Positions 8,620 through 16,653 of a DNA stretch of 64,000 nt are shown in pieces (the first letter of the stretch is position 1; every line of letters begins with the position of its first letter). A model generated the notes under the pieces. It was not told the origin of the DNA, ran no database searches, and saw nothing but the letters and a program-made list of their open reading frames with translations. The stretch comes from Pararobbsia alpina. Lineage in GTDB: Bacteria > Pseudomonadota > Gammaproteobacteria > Burkholderiales > Burkholderiaceae. A program made the translations under genes and the position numbers. The DNA lies in assembly GCF_902859895.1 (NCBI RefSeq), contig NZ_CADIKM010000001.1:434001-498000 (forward strand), given 5' to 3'.

Positions 8620-8968
8620 GTGCAAAGCTCCTGGTCTGTGTTCAGTGTGCGGTGTTGCCGCGATGGACGAATAGAAGAGGCCGATAACCATCCCCATGGC
8701 CGTGAGTGCCGGGTCCCCGTGCGGCGCATCATGCGATGCACGCGCGGTCATGCTTGAAACGCTGCGCTCACGCTCGGCCGCCTCTGAGAGGCGACGCTCA
8801 GTCAACAAGTACGACTTCGACAACGACTCGGCCGGATGGCCCCGGCGCCCGTCGACGATTCGTCCAGGGCGCCAGCCAGCAGTGGCCTGGAGCGAAAAAC
8901 ACCGCATAGGAGGTCGTCCTAGTCGGTGTTTAGAGCGCTCTAAAACGAGGCACAGATTTGGTGGATAA
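8620..8968 (-). other. nrdA 5' leader region
   Basis: About 350 bp between the NrdR boxes and the nrdA start, an unusually long leader. It contains a perfect 16-bp palindrome at 8929-8944, an adjoining terminator-like hairpin (8898-8930 with a T run on the minus strand), and then about 275 bp to the AGGAG ribosome binding site near 8627. No known riboswitch core was recognised. Confidence 0.5.
8895..8930 (-). terminator. Terminator-like hairpin in the nrdA leader
   Basis: Arms at 8898-8911 and 8917-8930 pair over 12 bp with a central 2-nt mismatch and a 5-nt loop. On the minus strand the stem is followed by five T. Its promoter-proximal base shares 2 nt with the palindrome 8929-8944, so the two structures compete slightly. 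It could be a transcription attenuator for nrdA or a distant terminator for the ampD transcript. Confidence 0.55.
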
Positions 8969-9015
8969 ACACAATATCTAGTACCCCGCCTGACTGCGTA
9001 CACCAAGTATAGTGT
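8969..9015 (-). promoter_or_regulatory. Tandem NrdR boxes upstream of nrdA
   Basis: Two 16-bp sites at 8969-8984 (ACACAATATCTAGTAC) and 9000-9015 (ACACCAAGTATAGTGT) each match 13 of 16 positions of the NrdR-box consensus acaCwATATaTwGtgt. Their starts are 31 bp apart, i.e. three helical turns, the usual spacing of NrdR box pairs. NrdR represses ribonucleotide reductase genes according to ATP/dATP level. A weak promoter (TTGGTG, 17 bp, TACTAG on the minus strand) overlaps the pair. Confidence 0.8.
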
Positions 9016-9230
9016 GTACCCTCGGCCGGCTCCAAGGGATTAATTTGGCCAGATGGCCTTGACTTATTGGCGAGCTCGATAAGATCCCGATCGAAGCGAG
9101 ATGAATAGATATTCATCTCGCCGGCAGGTGCATCGCTCAATCGTCCGCTGGGTCCGATGGAGGGGCGATCCGTGCACGAGGGGTGTGCACGGCGATGCGC
9201 ATGAGCTGCCGAAAGAACAGGCAGCGCCAC

Positions 9231-9824
9231 TCATCGTCGTTCGAACGGGCCAGTATTCAGGTAGGGAAAATACTCAGAGGGCAGCTCGAGTTGCCGCCTC
9301 AGGCGAAGCCAGTCGAAGTGTGGGCCCGGGTCGGTTTTTCGTCCCGGCGCGATATCCGAATGCCCGGCGATCGCGCTCAATCGATAGCGTGCGACGAGAG
9401 ACGAAGCCAGTGCCGCCAGCACCTCGTACTGCGCTTGGGCAAACGGCTGCGTGTCGCTGCCCTCGAGCTCGATGCCGATCGAAAAATCGTTGCAGCGTTC
9501 GCGGCCGAAAAAATCGGAGCGCCCCGCGTGCCAGGCGCGCGCCTCGCACGAGACGAACTGGTCGAGCGCGCCGTCGCGGCGAATCAGGAAATGCGCCGAC
9601 ACGCGCACGCCCCGGATCTGTTCATAGAACGGATGCGCATCCCAGTCGAGGCGGTTCTGAAAAAAATCGGCAATCGCGCCGCCGCCGAACTGCTCAGGCG
9701 GCAGGCTGATATTGTGGATCACGAGCAGGTCCGGCACGACCTCATCGGGACGCGCGTCGAAGTTCGGCGAAGGCCGGTGTGTCGCAGCCGTGACCCAGCC
9801 CGCATCATCGATTGCGAATCTCAA
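9231..9824 (-). CDS. ampD: 1,6-anhydro-N-acetylmuramyl-L-alanine amidase AmpD
   Basis: 197 aa from the chosen start. AmpD cleaves the peptide from anhydro-muropeptides in the cytoplasm during wall recycling and so limits the ampC-inducing signal. Zinc ligands fit His37 (VIHNISLP), His155 (GHSDIAPG) and Asp165 (KTDPGPHFD), with Glu119 (IGIELEG) and Lys163 as catalytic residues. No signal peptide is present. The start is placed at TTG 9824, whose TTGA overlaps the stop of the upstream PP0621-like gene (4 nt), giving an N terminus (MRFAIDDAGW) like other AmpD proteins. The longer ORF to 9947 would overlap the upstream gene by 127 nt and is not conserved. The start is the least certain part of this call. 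Confidence 0.9.
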   Translation of the reverse strand: MRFAIDDAGWVTAATHRPSPNFDARPDEVVPDLLVIHNISLPPEQFGGGAIADFFQNRLDWDAHPFYEQIRGVRVSAHFLIRRDGALDQFVSCEARAWHAGRSDFFGRERCNDFSIGIELEGSDTQPFAQAQYEVLAALASSLVARYRLSAIAGHSDIAPGRKTDPGPHFDWLRLRRQLELPSEYFPYLNTGPFERR

Positions 9825-10201
9825 CGCCCGTCGCCCGCCTGCGCGACGCGCACCGCGTAGTCGTGCGCATGCTTCGGACCGCAGAAATTCCGACCAAGCG
9901 AAGCCGTCGCTTCCGAGATCGGCAAGTAGGTATCGCAATGCGCGCAACGCACCATAGGTTCAGGCAGTGCGAGCCGGGCACCATGACCGCCCCGGTTTGC
10001 GGCCTTGGCTCCGGCGGTCCCCTTCGATCCCTGTGCTCCACCCGCGGCACTTGCGGCGTTCGCATTCGCCGTGCCGCGGCCGCCCGCCTGGCTAGCCTCA
10101 TGACGCGCACGCCCGGCGGCCGCCTCGCGCAGGCGCTGCAGCTTGCGCCAGTACCAGTTGGCAATAATGCCGATCAGAATCAGCAGGATCAATCGTTGCA
10201 T
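9821..10201 (-). CDS. PP0621-family small zinc-ribbon membrane protein
   Basis: 126 aa. An N-terminal hydrophobic segment (LILLILIGIIANWYW, residues 4-18) anchors the protein. A low-complexity Ala/Gly/Asn-rich linker (about residues 30-75) leads to a C-terminal metal-binding region with MVRCAHCDTYLP, then FCGPKHAHDY, i.e. CxxC plus Cys and His. This is the layout of the PP0621 family, whose function is unknown. It is conserved in Burkholderiales between ampD and the CcsA-like gene. The downstream ampD start overlaps its stop, so translation is probably coupled; upstream, only 9 nt separate it from the CcsA-like gene. The linker length is expected to vary among strains. Confidence 0.82.
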   Translation of the reverse strand: MQRLILLILIGIIANWYWRKLQRLREAAAGRARHEASQAGGRGTANANAASAAGGAQGSKGTAGAKAANRGGHGARLALPEPMVRCAHCDTYLPISEATASLGRNFCGPKHAHDYAVRVAQAGDGR

Positions 10202-10210
10202 GGGGCCTTC

Positions 10211-11158
10211 CTAGACGACGGACCGATGCAGCAGCACTTCGAGCACGAAGCGGCTACCGACATAGGCGAGCAGCAAGGCGCCGAACGAGGCGAGCACCCA
10301 GCGCAGCGCGGTGCGGCCGCGCCATCCATAGAGTGTGCGGCCCGCGAGCACGCCACCGAACATGAACCACGAAAGCACGGCGAACACGGTCTTGTGGTCG
10401 AAGCGCAGCGGCCGGTGAAACAGCTGCTCGCTGAACAGGATGCCCGAGACAAGCGCAAGGGTCAGAACGAAAAAGCCCGCGGTGATCAGTCGAAACAGCA
10501 GCTTCTCGAGGGTCAGCAGCGGCGGCAATGCGTCGAGCCAGGTGTTCGCCCAGTGATCGGGTCCGGCATCCAGCGCGGGTGCACCCGGATCCATGCGCGC
10601 AGCCGCGCGCAAGCCCGCGCGGCTTTCGGGCCGCACGCTCGCGCGCGCGCCGCGCGCCGCATGCAGGCGCCGCTCGACCAGCAGCATCAGCGCGGCATGC
10701 GCCGCGGCGAGCGCCAGCAATCCATAGGCGACATTCGCAACGAGAAAGTGCAGCTTGAACATCAGGTCGGCCGAATACGGGAGCACCTTCACGCCGCCGA
10801 AAATCAGCGGCATCAGGCTCGCGACGAAGGCGATCGGCAACACGAGCATGCGCAGCCCGTCGAGCGGAAAGAAAAGACTCTCGATCCAGTACATCAGCAC
10901 GCCGAGCCATAGCATCGCGGATAGCGCGAACGCGAAGCCGTAGATCATCGCGCCTTCGGGAAACACGGTCTGCTCGAGTACGAGGCCATGCACGGCGAGC
11001 GCGCAGGCCAGCAGCAGGCGGTCGCGCTGCGAGAGACTTTGCGGCCGGGCGCTCAAGGCCTCGCCGGCTGTCTGCGCGATGCGTCGCCGCGAACGCCATG
11101 CGGCAACCGACAGGCTGCCATAGAGGATGGCGGTCAGGGCATACAGTACAATGGTCAT
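10211..11158 (-). CDS. CcsA/YpjD-like cytochrome c assembly family membrane protein
   Basis: 315 aa with about eight hydrophobic segments, for example MTIVLYALTAILYGSLSVAAW at the N terminus and RWVLASFGALLLAYVGSRFVL near the end. The segment KVLPYSADLMFKLHFLVANVAYG and the downstream FDHKTVFAVLSWFMFGG are typical of the CcsA/HemX/YpjD family; the conserved histidines in those segments bind haem in characterised CcsA proteins. In Burkholderiales this gene is regularly found divergent from ffh. A hydrophilic insert of about 35 residues (near 170-205) separates the middle helices. Whether it takes part in cytochrome c maturation or only shares the fold is not known; E. coli YpjD is linked to membrane function without a firm role. 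It heads the run to PP0621-like and ampD. Confidence 0.8.
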   Translation of the reverse strand: MTIVLYALTAILYGSLSVAAWRSRRRIAQTAGEALSARPQSLSQRDRLLLACALAVHGLVLEQTVFPEGAMIYGFAFALSAMLWLGVLMYWIESLFFPLDGLRMLVLPIAFVASLMPLIFGGVKVLPYSADLMFKLHFLVANVAYGLLALAAAHAALMLLVERRLHAARGARASVRPESRAGLRAAARMDPGAPALDAGPDHWANTWLDALPPLLTLEKLLFRLITAGFFVLTLALVSGILFSEQLFHRPLRFDHKTVFAVLSWFMFGGVLAGRTLYGWRGRTALRWVLASFGALLLAYVGSRFVLEVLLHRSVV

Positions 11159-11305
11159 ATTCGAAGTTTACACCAAGGTCCCGTCGCACCGAGGGTCAGG
11201 CCGGCATGCTCGCAGCAACGGTCGATGCGCCCCGCGCGCGCCGCGCTTTCCAGCGAGGCGCACCGCGTGTCCGGCGGCCCGGCACCTGCAATTCCCTGCG
11301 CTACT

Positions 11306-12673
11306 ATGCTCGACAACCTGACTCAACGGATGGCGCGCGTCGTCAAGACGCTGCGCGGCGAAGCCCGCCTGACCGAGGCGAATACCCAGGACATGTTGCG
11401 CGAGGTTCGCCTTGCACTTCTCGAGGCCGACGTCGCCCTGCCCGTCGTGCGCGAGTTCATCGCGAAGGTCAAGGAAAAGGCCCTCGGCGAAGAGGTGATC
11501 TCGAGCCTGACGCCCGGTCAGGCGCTCGTCGCCGTCGTGCAGCGAGAGTTGACCGCGATCATCGGCGGCGACTACGAAGGCAAGGCATCGGAACTCAATT
11601 TCGCGGTCACGCCGCCGGCGATCATCCTGATGGCTGGCCTGCAGGGCGCCGGCAAGACGACGACGGTCGGCAAGCTTGCGAAGCTGCTGCGCGAAAAGCA
11701 GAAGAAGAAAGTACTCACCGTCTCCTGCGACGTCTATCGTCCCGCCGCGATCCAGCAGCTCAAGACCGTGACCGAACAGGTCGGGGCCGACTTCTTCGCG
11801 TCGGAGCCCGGCCAGAAGCCCGTCGATATCGCGCTCGCGGCGCTCGACTGGGCCAAGAAGCACTATCACGACGTGCTGATCGTCGACACGGCCGGCCGGC
11901 TCGGCATCGACGAGGCGATGATGCAGGAGATCGCCGCGCTGCATACGGCGATCAAGCCGGCTGAAACGCTCTTCGTGGTCGATGCGATGCTCGGCCAGGA
12001 TGCGGTCAACACGGCCAAGGCATTCAACGACACGCTGCCACTGACCGGCGTCGTGCTGACCAAGCTCGACGGCGACTCGCGCGGCGGCGCCGCGCTCTCG
12101 GTGCGGCACGTGACCGGCAAGCCGATCAAGTTCGTCGGTGTCGGCGAAAAACTCGACGGCCTCGAAGTCTTCTACCCGGACCGGATGGCGAACCGGATCC
12201 TCGGCATGGGCGACATCCTCGCGCTCGTCGAGGAGGCCCAGCGCGGCGTCGATGTGGACGCCGCACAGAAGCTCGCGAACAAGGTCAAGAAAGGCGGGGA
12301 CTTCGATCTCAACGATTTCCGCGCCCAGCTTTCGCAGATGAAGAAGATGGGCGGCCTCGGCTCGCTGATGGACAAGCTGCCTGCGCAGTTCCAGCAGGCG
12401 GCAGGCAACGCCGACATGAACCAGGCCGAGAAACAGATGCGCCGGATGGAAGGCATCATCAGCTCGATGACCCTCGCCGAACGCAGCAAGCCCGAGTTGA
12501 TCAAGGCGAGCCGCAAACGCCGGATCGCCGCGGGTGCGGGCGTTCAGGTGCAGGAAGTCAACCGTATGCTCGCGCAGTTCGAACAGATGCGCGGCATGAT
12601 GAAAAAGCTCAAGGGCGGCAACCTCGCGAAGATGATGCGTGGCATGAAGGGCATGATGCCCGGCATGCGCTAG
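11306..12673 (+). CDS. ffh: Signal recognition particle protein Ffh
   Basis: 455 aa, the standard size. Ffh with 4.5S RNA binds signal sequences on ribosomes and delivers them to FtsY at the inner membrane. The N domain occupies residues 1-100. The G domain shows GLQGAGKTTT (G1, 111-120), DTAGR (G3, 194-198) and TKLDG (G4, 252-256). The Met-rich M domain from about 325 ends in repeated Met (MMRGMKGMMPGMR), which forms the signal-peptide groove and 4.5S binding site. The start is the ATG at 11306, giving the conserved MLDNLTQRM; the ORF extends upstream only by chance. It is divergent from the CcsA-like gene and followed after 52 nt by hpt, probably on the same transcript. Confidence 0.98.
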   Translation: MLDNLTQRMARVVKTLRGEARLTEANTQDMLREVRLALLEADVALPVVREFIAKVKEKALGEEVISSLTPGQALVAVVQRELTAIIGGDYEGKASELNFAVTPPAIILMAGLQGAGKTTTVGKLAKLLREKQKKKVLTVSCDVYRPAAIQQLKTVTEQVGADFFASEPGQKPVDIALAALDWAKKHYHDVLIVDTAGRLGIDEAMMQEIAALHTAIKPAETLFVVDAMLGQDAVNTAKAFNDTLPLTGVVLTKLDGDSRGGAALSVRHVTGKPIKFVGVGEKLDGLEVFYPDRMANRILGMGDILALVEEAQRGVDVDAAQKLANKVKKGGDFDLNDFRAQLSQMKKMGGLGSLMDKLPAQFQQAAGNADMNQAEKQMRRMEGIISSMTLAERSKPELIKASRKRRIAAGAGVQVQEVNRMLAQFEQMRGMMKKLKGGNLAKMMRGMKGMMPGMR

Positions 12674-12725
12674 CGTCTTCCTACTAATATAGATACCCAC
12701 ACCTGAACGCCGGATACAACTCGTG

Positions 12726-13274
12726 ATGAACCGCGAAGAAGCGCTCGAACTGTTGAAGACCTCCGAAGAGATCGTCTCCGCCGCCGATGTCGAGGCGTCG
12801 ATCCGCAGGATGGCGGGCGAGATCAAAGAGACGATGGGCGAGCGCTTCCCGCTGCTGCTCTCGGTGATGGGCGGAGCGGCAGTGTTCACGGGCATGCTGC
12901 TGCCGCATCTCGATTTCCCGCTCGAGTTCGACTACGTGCACCTCACGCGCTACCGGAATACGACCAAGGGCGGCGAGATGCATTGGCGCGTCGCGCCCGC
13001 CGAGTCGGTCAAGGATCGCATCGTGCTGGTGATCGACGACATTCTCGACGAAGGCCAGACCATGGCCGCGATCCGCGACCGAATCATCAGCATGGGGGCG
13101 AAGGAGTTCAGGTCGGCGGTGCTCTGCGAGAAGACGATCCCACAGGCCAAGCCGCTGCGGCCCGATTTCTGCGGCTTCGAAGTGCCGGATCGCTATGTCT
13201 TTGGCTGCGGGATGGATGTGAAAGGCTACTGGCGCAATCTGCCGACCATTCGCGCACTCACGGTCCCAAGATAA
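12726..13274 (+). CDS. hpt: Hypoxanthine-guanine phosphoribosyltransferase
   Basis: 182 aa. A type I phosphoribosyltransferase that converts hypoxanthine or guanine plus PRPP to IMP or GMP. The PRPP-binding motif LVIDDILDEGQTMA is at residues 101-114, and the pyrophosphate-contacting segment SVMGGAAVFTG at 46-56. Lys and aromatic residues in the C-terminal part (PDRYVFGCGMDVKGYWRNL) match the purine-binding loop of the HPRT family in beta-proteobacteria. The start is taken as ATG 12726; a GTG one codon earlier is also possible. No strong ribosome binding site is seen. It probably shares a transcript with ffh and is ended by a bidirectional terminator. Together with the nucleoside kinase near the left end it indicates active purine salvage. 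Confidence 0.92.
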   Translation: MNREEALELLKTSEEIVSAADVEASIRRMAGEIKETMGERFPLLLSVMGGAAVFTGMLLPHLDFPLEFDYVHLTRYRNTTKGGEMHWRVAPAESVKDRIVLVIDDILDEGQTMAAIRDRIISMGAKEFRSAVLCEKTIPQAKPLRPDFCGFEVPDRYVFGCGMDVKGYWRNLPTIRALTVPR

Positions 13275-13293
13275 AAAGGCCTCTCAGGTCTCG

Positions 13294-13329
13294 AAAAAAA
13301 ACGGCGCACCTTCGTGCGCCGTTTTTTTT
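13294..13329. terminator. Bidirectional intrinsic terminator between hpt and marC
   Basis: Perfect 8-bp stem (CGGCGCAC at 13302-13309 with GTGCGCCG at 13314-13321) and a 4-nt loop, flanked by eight A on the left and eight T on the right. It can end transcripts arriving from either side: hpt (+) and marC (-). Confidence 0.93.
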
Positions 13330-13371
13330 GCGGCCCTTCCGCTTCGTCGAACCGGGCTCGCGAACAAGCGG

Positions 13372-13983
13372 TCAACTTCCCGTCTGGAGCTGCCTGACGA
13401 AAATTCGCACGCCTTCGAGCAGCATGTCGACCGAGATCGCGATCAGCACGAGTCCCATCAGCCGTTCGAACGCCGCGACCGTGCGTTCGCCGAGCCATTG
13501 CTGAATGCGATCGGACAGCAACAGCACGGCCGCGCAGATCATCATCGTCACGCTCAGCGCGGCGACCCACTCGAAACGCCGGTCCGGCGCCTGCGAGGCG
13601 AGCAGCATCACTGTCGCGAGCGCCGACGGCCCCGCGAGCGCGGGAATCGCCAGCGGCACGATCAAGGGCTCGGCATGCTCGCCACCACCGCCGAACGCGC
13701 CGTCCGGGTGCGGAAACACCATGCGCAAGGCGATCAGGAACAGCACGATCCCGCCACCGATGCGCATCGACAAATCGCTCAGGTGCATCGCATGCAGGAA
13801 ATGCTGGCCCGCCAGCATGAAGGCCAGCAGGATCCCGAACGCAATGGCGACTTCGCGCAGGATCACCATCGGCCGGCGCTTGATCGACACCCGCTTCAGC
13901 GCATTGATGAAGATCGGGATATTGCCGATCGGATCGGTGATCAGGACCAGCAATACCGTAGCCGACAGGAAGTTGTATTCCAT
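13372..13983 (-). CDS. MarC family (UPF0056) integral membrane protein
   Basis: 203 aa with six predicted membrane segments. The family signature DPIGNIPIF is near residues 17-25 and ALAGPSALATVMLLAS in the middle. MarC-type proteins are inner-membrane proteins of unknown substrate; the earlier link of E. coli marC to antibiotic resistance was not upheld. A Gly/His-rich loop (HPDGAFGGGGEHAEP, about 91-105) lies between the third and fourth segments. The start ATG at 13983 shares one base with the proS stop (TAATG), so marC is translated behind proS. A bidirectional terminator follows. Confidence 0.9.
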   Translation of the reverse strand: MEYNFLSATVLLVLITDPIGNIPIFINALKRVSIKRRPMVILREVAIAFGILLAFMLAGQHFLHAMHLSDLSMRIGGGIVLFLIALRMVFPHPDGAFGGGGEHAEPLIVPLAIPALAGPSALATVMLLASQAPDRRFEWVAALSVTMMICAAVLLLSDRIQQWLGERTVAAFERLMGLVLIAISVDMLLEGVRIFVRQLQTGS

Positions 13984-15719
13984 TACCTTTCCAGCGCGGC
14001 CTTCACGCGCTGGGCGACCACGCCTGCCGCATCGGCTGCGACAAGCAAGGTGGGCTCGGTATCGCGGCGCGACTGGTATTCGACCTTCCCTTCCTTGAGG
14101 CCGCGATCGCCGATCACGAGCCGGTGTGGCACGCCGATGAGTTCCCAGTCGGCGAACATCACACCGGGGCGCTCGCCGCGATCGTCGAGAATCGCGTCGA
14201 TGCCCGCGGCCTTGAGCTCGCCGTACACGCGATCCGCCTCGGCGCGCACCGTCTCGCTGCGGTCGTACCCCATCGGGCAGACGACGACTTCGAACGGCGC
14301 AATCGACTCGGGCCAGATAATCCCGCGCTCATCGAAATTCTGCTCGATCGCGGCACCGAGCACACGCGTGATACCGATCCCGTAGCAGCCCATCACCATC
14401 GGCTGCGGCTTGCCCGATTCGTCGAGATAGGTCGCATTCATCGAATCCGAATATTTCGTGCCGAGCTGGAACACCTGGCCGACCTCGATGCCGCGGCAGA
14501 TGTTGAGCACACCCTTGCCATCGGGCGACGGATCGCCTGCCACGACTTCGCGCACGTCGGCAACCGTCGGCTCGGGCAGGTCGCGCCCCCAGTTCACACC
14601 CGTCAGGTGATAGTCGACCTCGTTCGCGCCGACGACGAAATCGCTCATATTCGCGACTGTCGAGTCCGCAATCACGGTGAGCGGCTTGCGCGTGCCGATC
14701 GGCCCGAGATAGCCCGGCTTCGCGCCGAATGCATCGACGATCTCCTGCTCGGTCGCCATGCGCGCGTCGGCGAGGCCCGGCAGCTTCGAGACCTTGACCT
14801 CATTGATCGCATGATCCCCGCGGATCAGCAGCAACACGATGCGCGGCTCGCCTTCAGGCGCATCGACCGCCATCACGATCGACTTGATGGTGCGCTCGAG
14901 CGGGATGCCGAGCAGTTCGGCGACGTCCTCGCACTTCGCCTTGCCCGGCGTCGCGGTCTTCACCATCGTCTCGGCGGGCGCCGCGCGCGAGGCGAGCAGC
15001 GGCAGCGCTTCGGCGGCTTCGATATTCGCCGCGTAGTCCGAGGTCGGGCAGTAGACAATCGCATCTTCACCCGTGTCGGCGATCACCTGGAATTCATGCG
15101 AACCGGTGCCGCCGATCGAGCCGTTATCCGCCGCGACCGCACGGAAGGTCAGGCCCATGCGGCTGAAGATCCGTACATAGGCGTCGTACATTTTCTGATA
15201 CGTGAGCTTGAGGCTCTCGACGTCCCGGTCGAACGAATAGGCATCCTTCATGATGAATTCGCGGCCGCGCATCACGCCGAAGCGCGGACGGATTTCATCG
15301 CGAAACTTCGTCTGGATCTGATAGAAGTTCACCGGCAACTGGCGATAGCTTCGGATTTCACGGCGTGCGATGTCAGTGACGACCTCTTCGTGCGTAGGTC
15401 CGATCACGAATTCGCGATCGTGGCGATCTTTCAGGCGCAGCAATTCGTGGCCGTACTTGACCCAGCGACCCGATTCCTGCCAGAGCTCGGCCGGCTGCAC
15501 AGCCGGCATCAACAGTTCCAACGCACCCGCTTTTTCCATCTCGTCGCGTACGATCGCCTCGACCTTGCGAATCGAGCGCAGCCCCAGTGGCAGGTAGTCG
15601 TAGATGCCGCCAGCCACGCGGCGAATCATGCCGGCACGAACCATCAACTGGTGACTGACGATCTCAGCATCGGCAGGTGCTTCCTTCAGCGTGCCGATGA
15701 AAAAACGTGATGCTTTCAT
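13983..15719 (-). CDS. proS: Prolyl-tRNA synthetase, bacterial type with editing domain
   Basis: 578 aa, the usual length of the long bacterial ProRS. The class II catalytic core shows [20 protein letters not shown] (motif 2 region) with [17 protein letters not shown], and motif 3 near [18 protein letters not shown]. The INS editing domain, which removes mischarged Ala-tRNA(Pro), lies between about residues 224 and 407. The anticodon-binding domain is at the C terminus. The start is ATG at 15719 ([19 protein letters not shown]), the conserved N terminus. It is divergent from rppH and followed by an overlapping marC. A tRNA-Pro gene lies 6 kb away, but the two are not co-transcribed. Confidence 0.97.
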   Translation of the reverse strand: MKASRFFIGTLKEAPADAEIVSHQLMVRAGMIRRVAGGIYDYLPLGLRSIRKVEAIVRDEMEKAGALELLMPAVQPAELWQESGRWVKYGHELLRLKDRHDREFVIGPTHEEVVTDIARREIRSYRQLPVNFYQIQTKFRDEIRPRFGVMRGREFIMKDAYSFDRDVESLKLTYQKMYDAYVRIFSRMGLTFRAVAADNGSIGGTGSHEFQVIADTGEDAIVYCPTSDYAANIEAAEALPLLASRAAPAETMVKTATPGKAKCEDVAELLGIPLERTIKSIVMAVDAPEGEPRIVLLLIRGDHAINEVKVSKLPGLADARMATEQEIVDAFGAKPGYLGPIGTRKPLTVIADSTVANMSDFVVGANEVDYHLTGVNWGRDLPEPTVADVREVVAGDPSPDGKGVLNICRGIEVGQVFQLGTKYSDSMNATYLDESGKPQPMVMGCYGIGITRVLGAAIEQNFDERGIIWPESIAPFEVVVCPMGYDRSETVRAEADRVYGELKAAGIDAILDDRGERPGVMFADWELIGVPHRLVIGDRGLKEGKVEYQSRRDTEPTLLVAADAAGVVAQRVKAALER

Positions 15720-15827
15720 TCAGGGGTTCCCAATAAAGCGAAGGCGCCGCGCACCGCCGTTCGCGCCATGAGTGGCGGGTCAGCGGGGCGACGTCCCTCA
15801 AACGGTGCGCGGCGCCCGTTATCTGTT

Positions 15828-15833
15828 TATAAT
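15828..15833 (+). promoter_or_regulatory. Likely -10 element of rppH
   Basis: TATAAT, a perfect sigma-70 -10 hexamer, 34 nt before the rppH start. No good -35 hexamer is seen at 16-18 bp. Confidence 0.5.
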
Positions 15834-15866
15834 CAAAGCAATTTTAAAGGATTCGAAGGTGCTTGT

Positions 15867-16604
15867 ATGCTGGATCGTGAAGGCTTTCGCCCGAACGTCG
15901 GCATCATCCTCTTGAACGCGCGCAACGAAGTGTTTTGGGGCAAACGGCTACGCGAGCATTCGTGGCAATTTCCGCAAGGGGGCATCAAGTTCGGCGAGAA
16001 CCCCGTGCAGGCGATGTATCGGGAGTTGCACGAAGAAGTCGGCTTGAAACCCCAGCACGTCAAAGTGCTCGGTCGCACACGCGACTGGCTGCGTTACGAG
16101 GTGCCCGACAAGTTTATCAAGCGTGAGGTACGCGGCCACTACCGGGGCCAGAAGCAGATCTGGTTTCTGCTGCGCATGGTAGGGCGCGATTGTGACATCT
16201 GTTTGCGTGCCACCGACCATCCGGAGTTCGATGCGTGGCGCTGGAATGAGTACTGGGTGCCACTCGATGCGGTCATCGAGTTCAAGCGTGATGTATATCA
16301 GCTGGCGCTGTCCGAGCTTTCGCGTTTCATGCGACGCACGGCTGGCGCGCAGGCGGAGCACGCACGCGCGGACGCCATGAACGGCGAGAAGCACCCGGCC
16401 GGATCGAAAGGGGCGGCATCGCGGATGGAATCGTTGAGCGCATCGCTGGCCGAAGCGCTCGATGATCCGCATGGTGCTCCGCGGGTGGATCCGCTCAGTG
16501 GGCCGCTCAGTGGGCCGCTCAGTGAGCCGCTCACTGACTCGTTGCAGGCCGTCTCGACCTCCCCTCTCGCCCCCTTTCACCACACGACCAACCCCGGCAA
16601 ATAA
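15867..16604 (+). CDS. rppH: RNA pyrophosphohydrolase RppH with C-terminal extension
   Basis: 245 aa. The Nudix hydrolase removes pyrophosphate from the 5' end of mRNA and so starts RNase E decay. The Nudix box [20 protein letters not shown] runs from 38 to 57 and continues VGL; upstream [21 protein letters not shown] matches RppH/NudH rather than other Nudix enzymes. The catalytic domain ends near residue 160. A further 85 residues form a tail unlike E. coli RppH (176 aa), rich in Ala, Ser, Pro and Leu and containing [18 protein letters not shown], which arises from a 12-bp tandem repeat. The start is ATG 15867 because [10 protein letters not shown] is the conserved N terminus. The tail may be a disordered partner-binding region or simply tolerated growth. 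The CNP1-like gene follows on the same strand. Confidence 0.95.
   Translation: MLDREGFRPNVGIILLNARNEVFWGKRLREHSWQFPQGGIKFGENPVQAMYRELHEEVGLKPQHVKVLGRTRDWLRYEVPDKFIKREVRGHYRGQKQIWFLLRMVGRDCDICLRATDHPEFDAWRWNEYWVPLDAVIEFKRDVYQLALSELSRFMRRTAGAQAEHARADAMNGEKHPAGSKGAASRMESLSASLAEALDDPHGAPRVDPLSGPLSGPLSEPLTDSLQAVSTSPLAPFHHTTNPGK
16491..16538 (+). repeat. 12-bp tandem repeat inside rppH, four units
   Basis: Units of CCGCTCAGTGGG type at 16491-16502, 16503-16514, 16515-16526 and 16527-16538, the last two diverged. In frame, each unit encodes [12 protein letters not shown] and PLTD in the RppH tail. Confidence 0.9.
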
Positions 16605-16653
16605 CGACGCGGCGGCGTGTGTCGTTGCGCCGCCCGCCCTGGACTCCAAGATC

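Noticed and set aside
5497-8757. Very long plus-strand ORF (1086 aa) opposite nrdA
   Set aside because: Arg/His/Asp-rich shadow of the nrdA codons in G+C-rich DNA; nrdA on the minus strand has all active-site motifs.
8620-8968. Cobalamin riboswitch in the nrdA leader (a GCCACTG string occurs there)
   Set aside because: The B12 box and the other conserved segments are absent, and the order of motifs does not fit.
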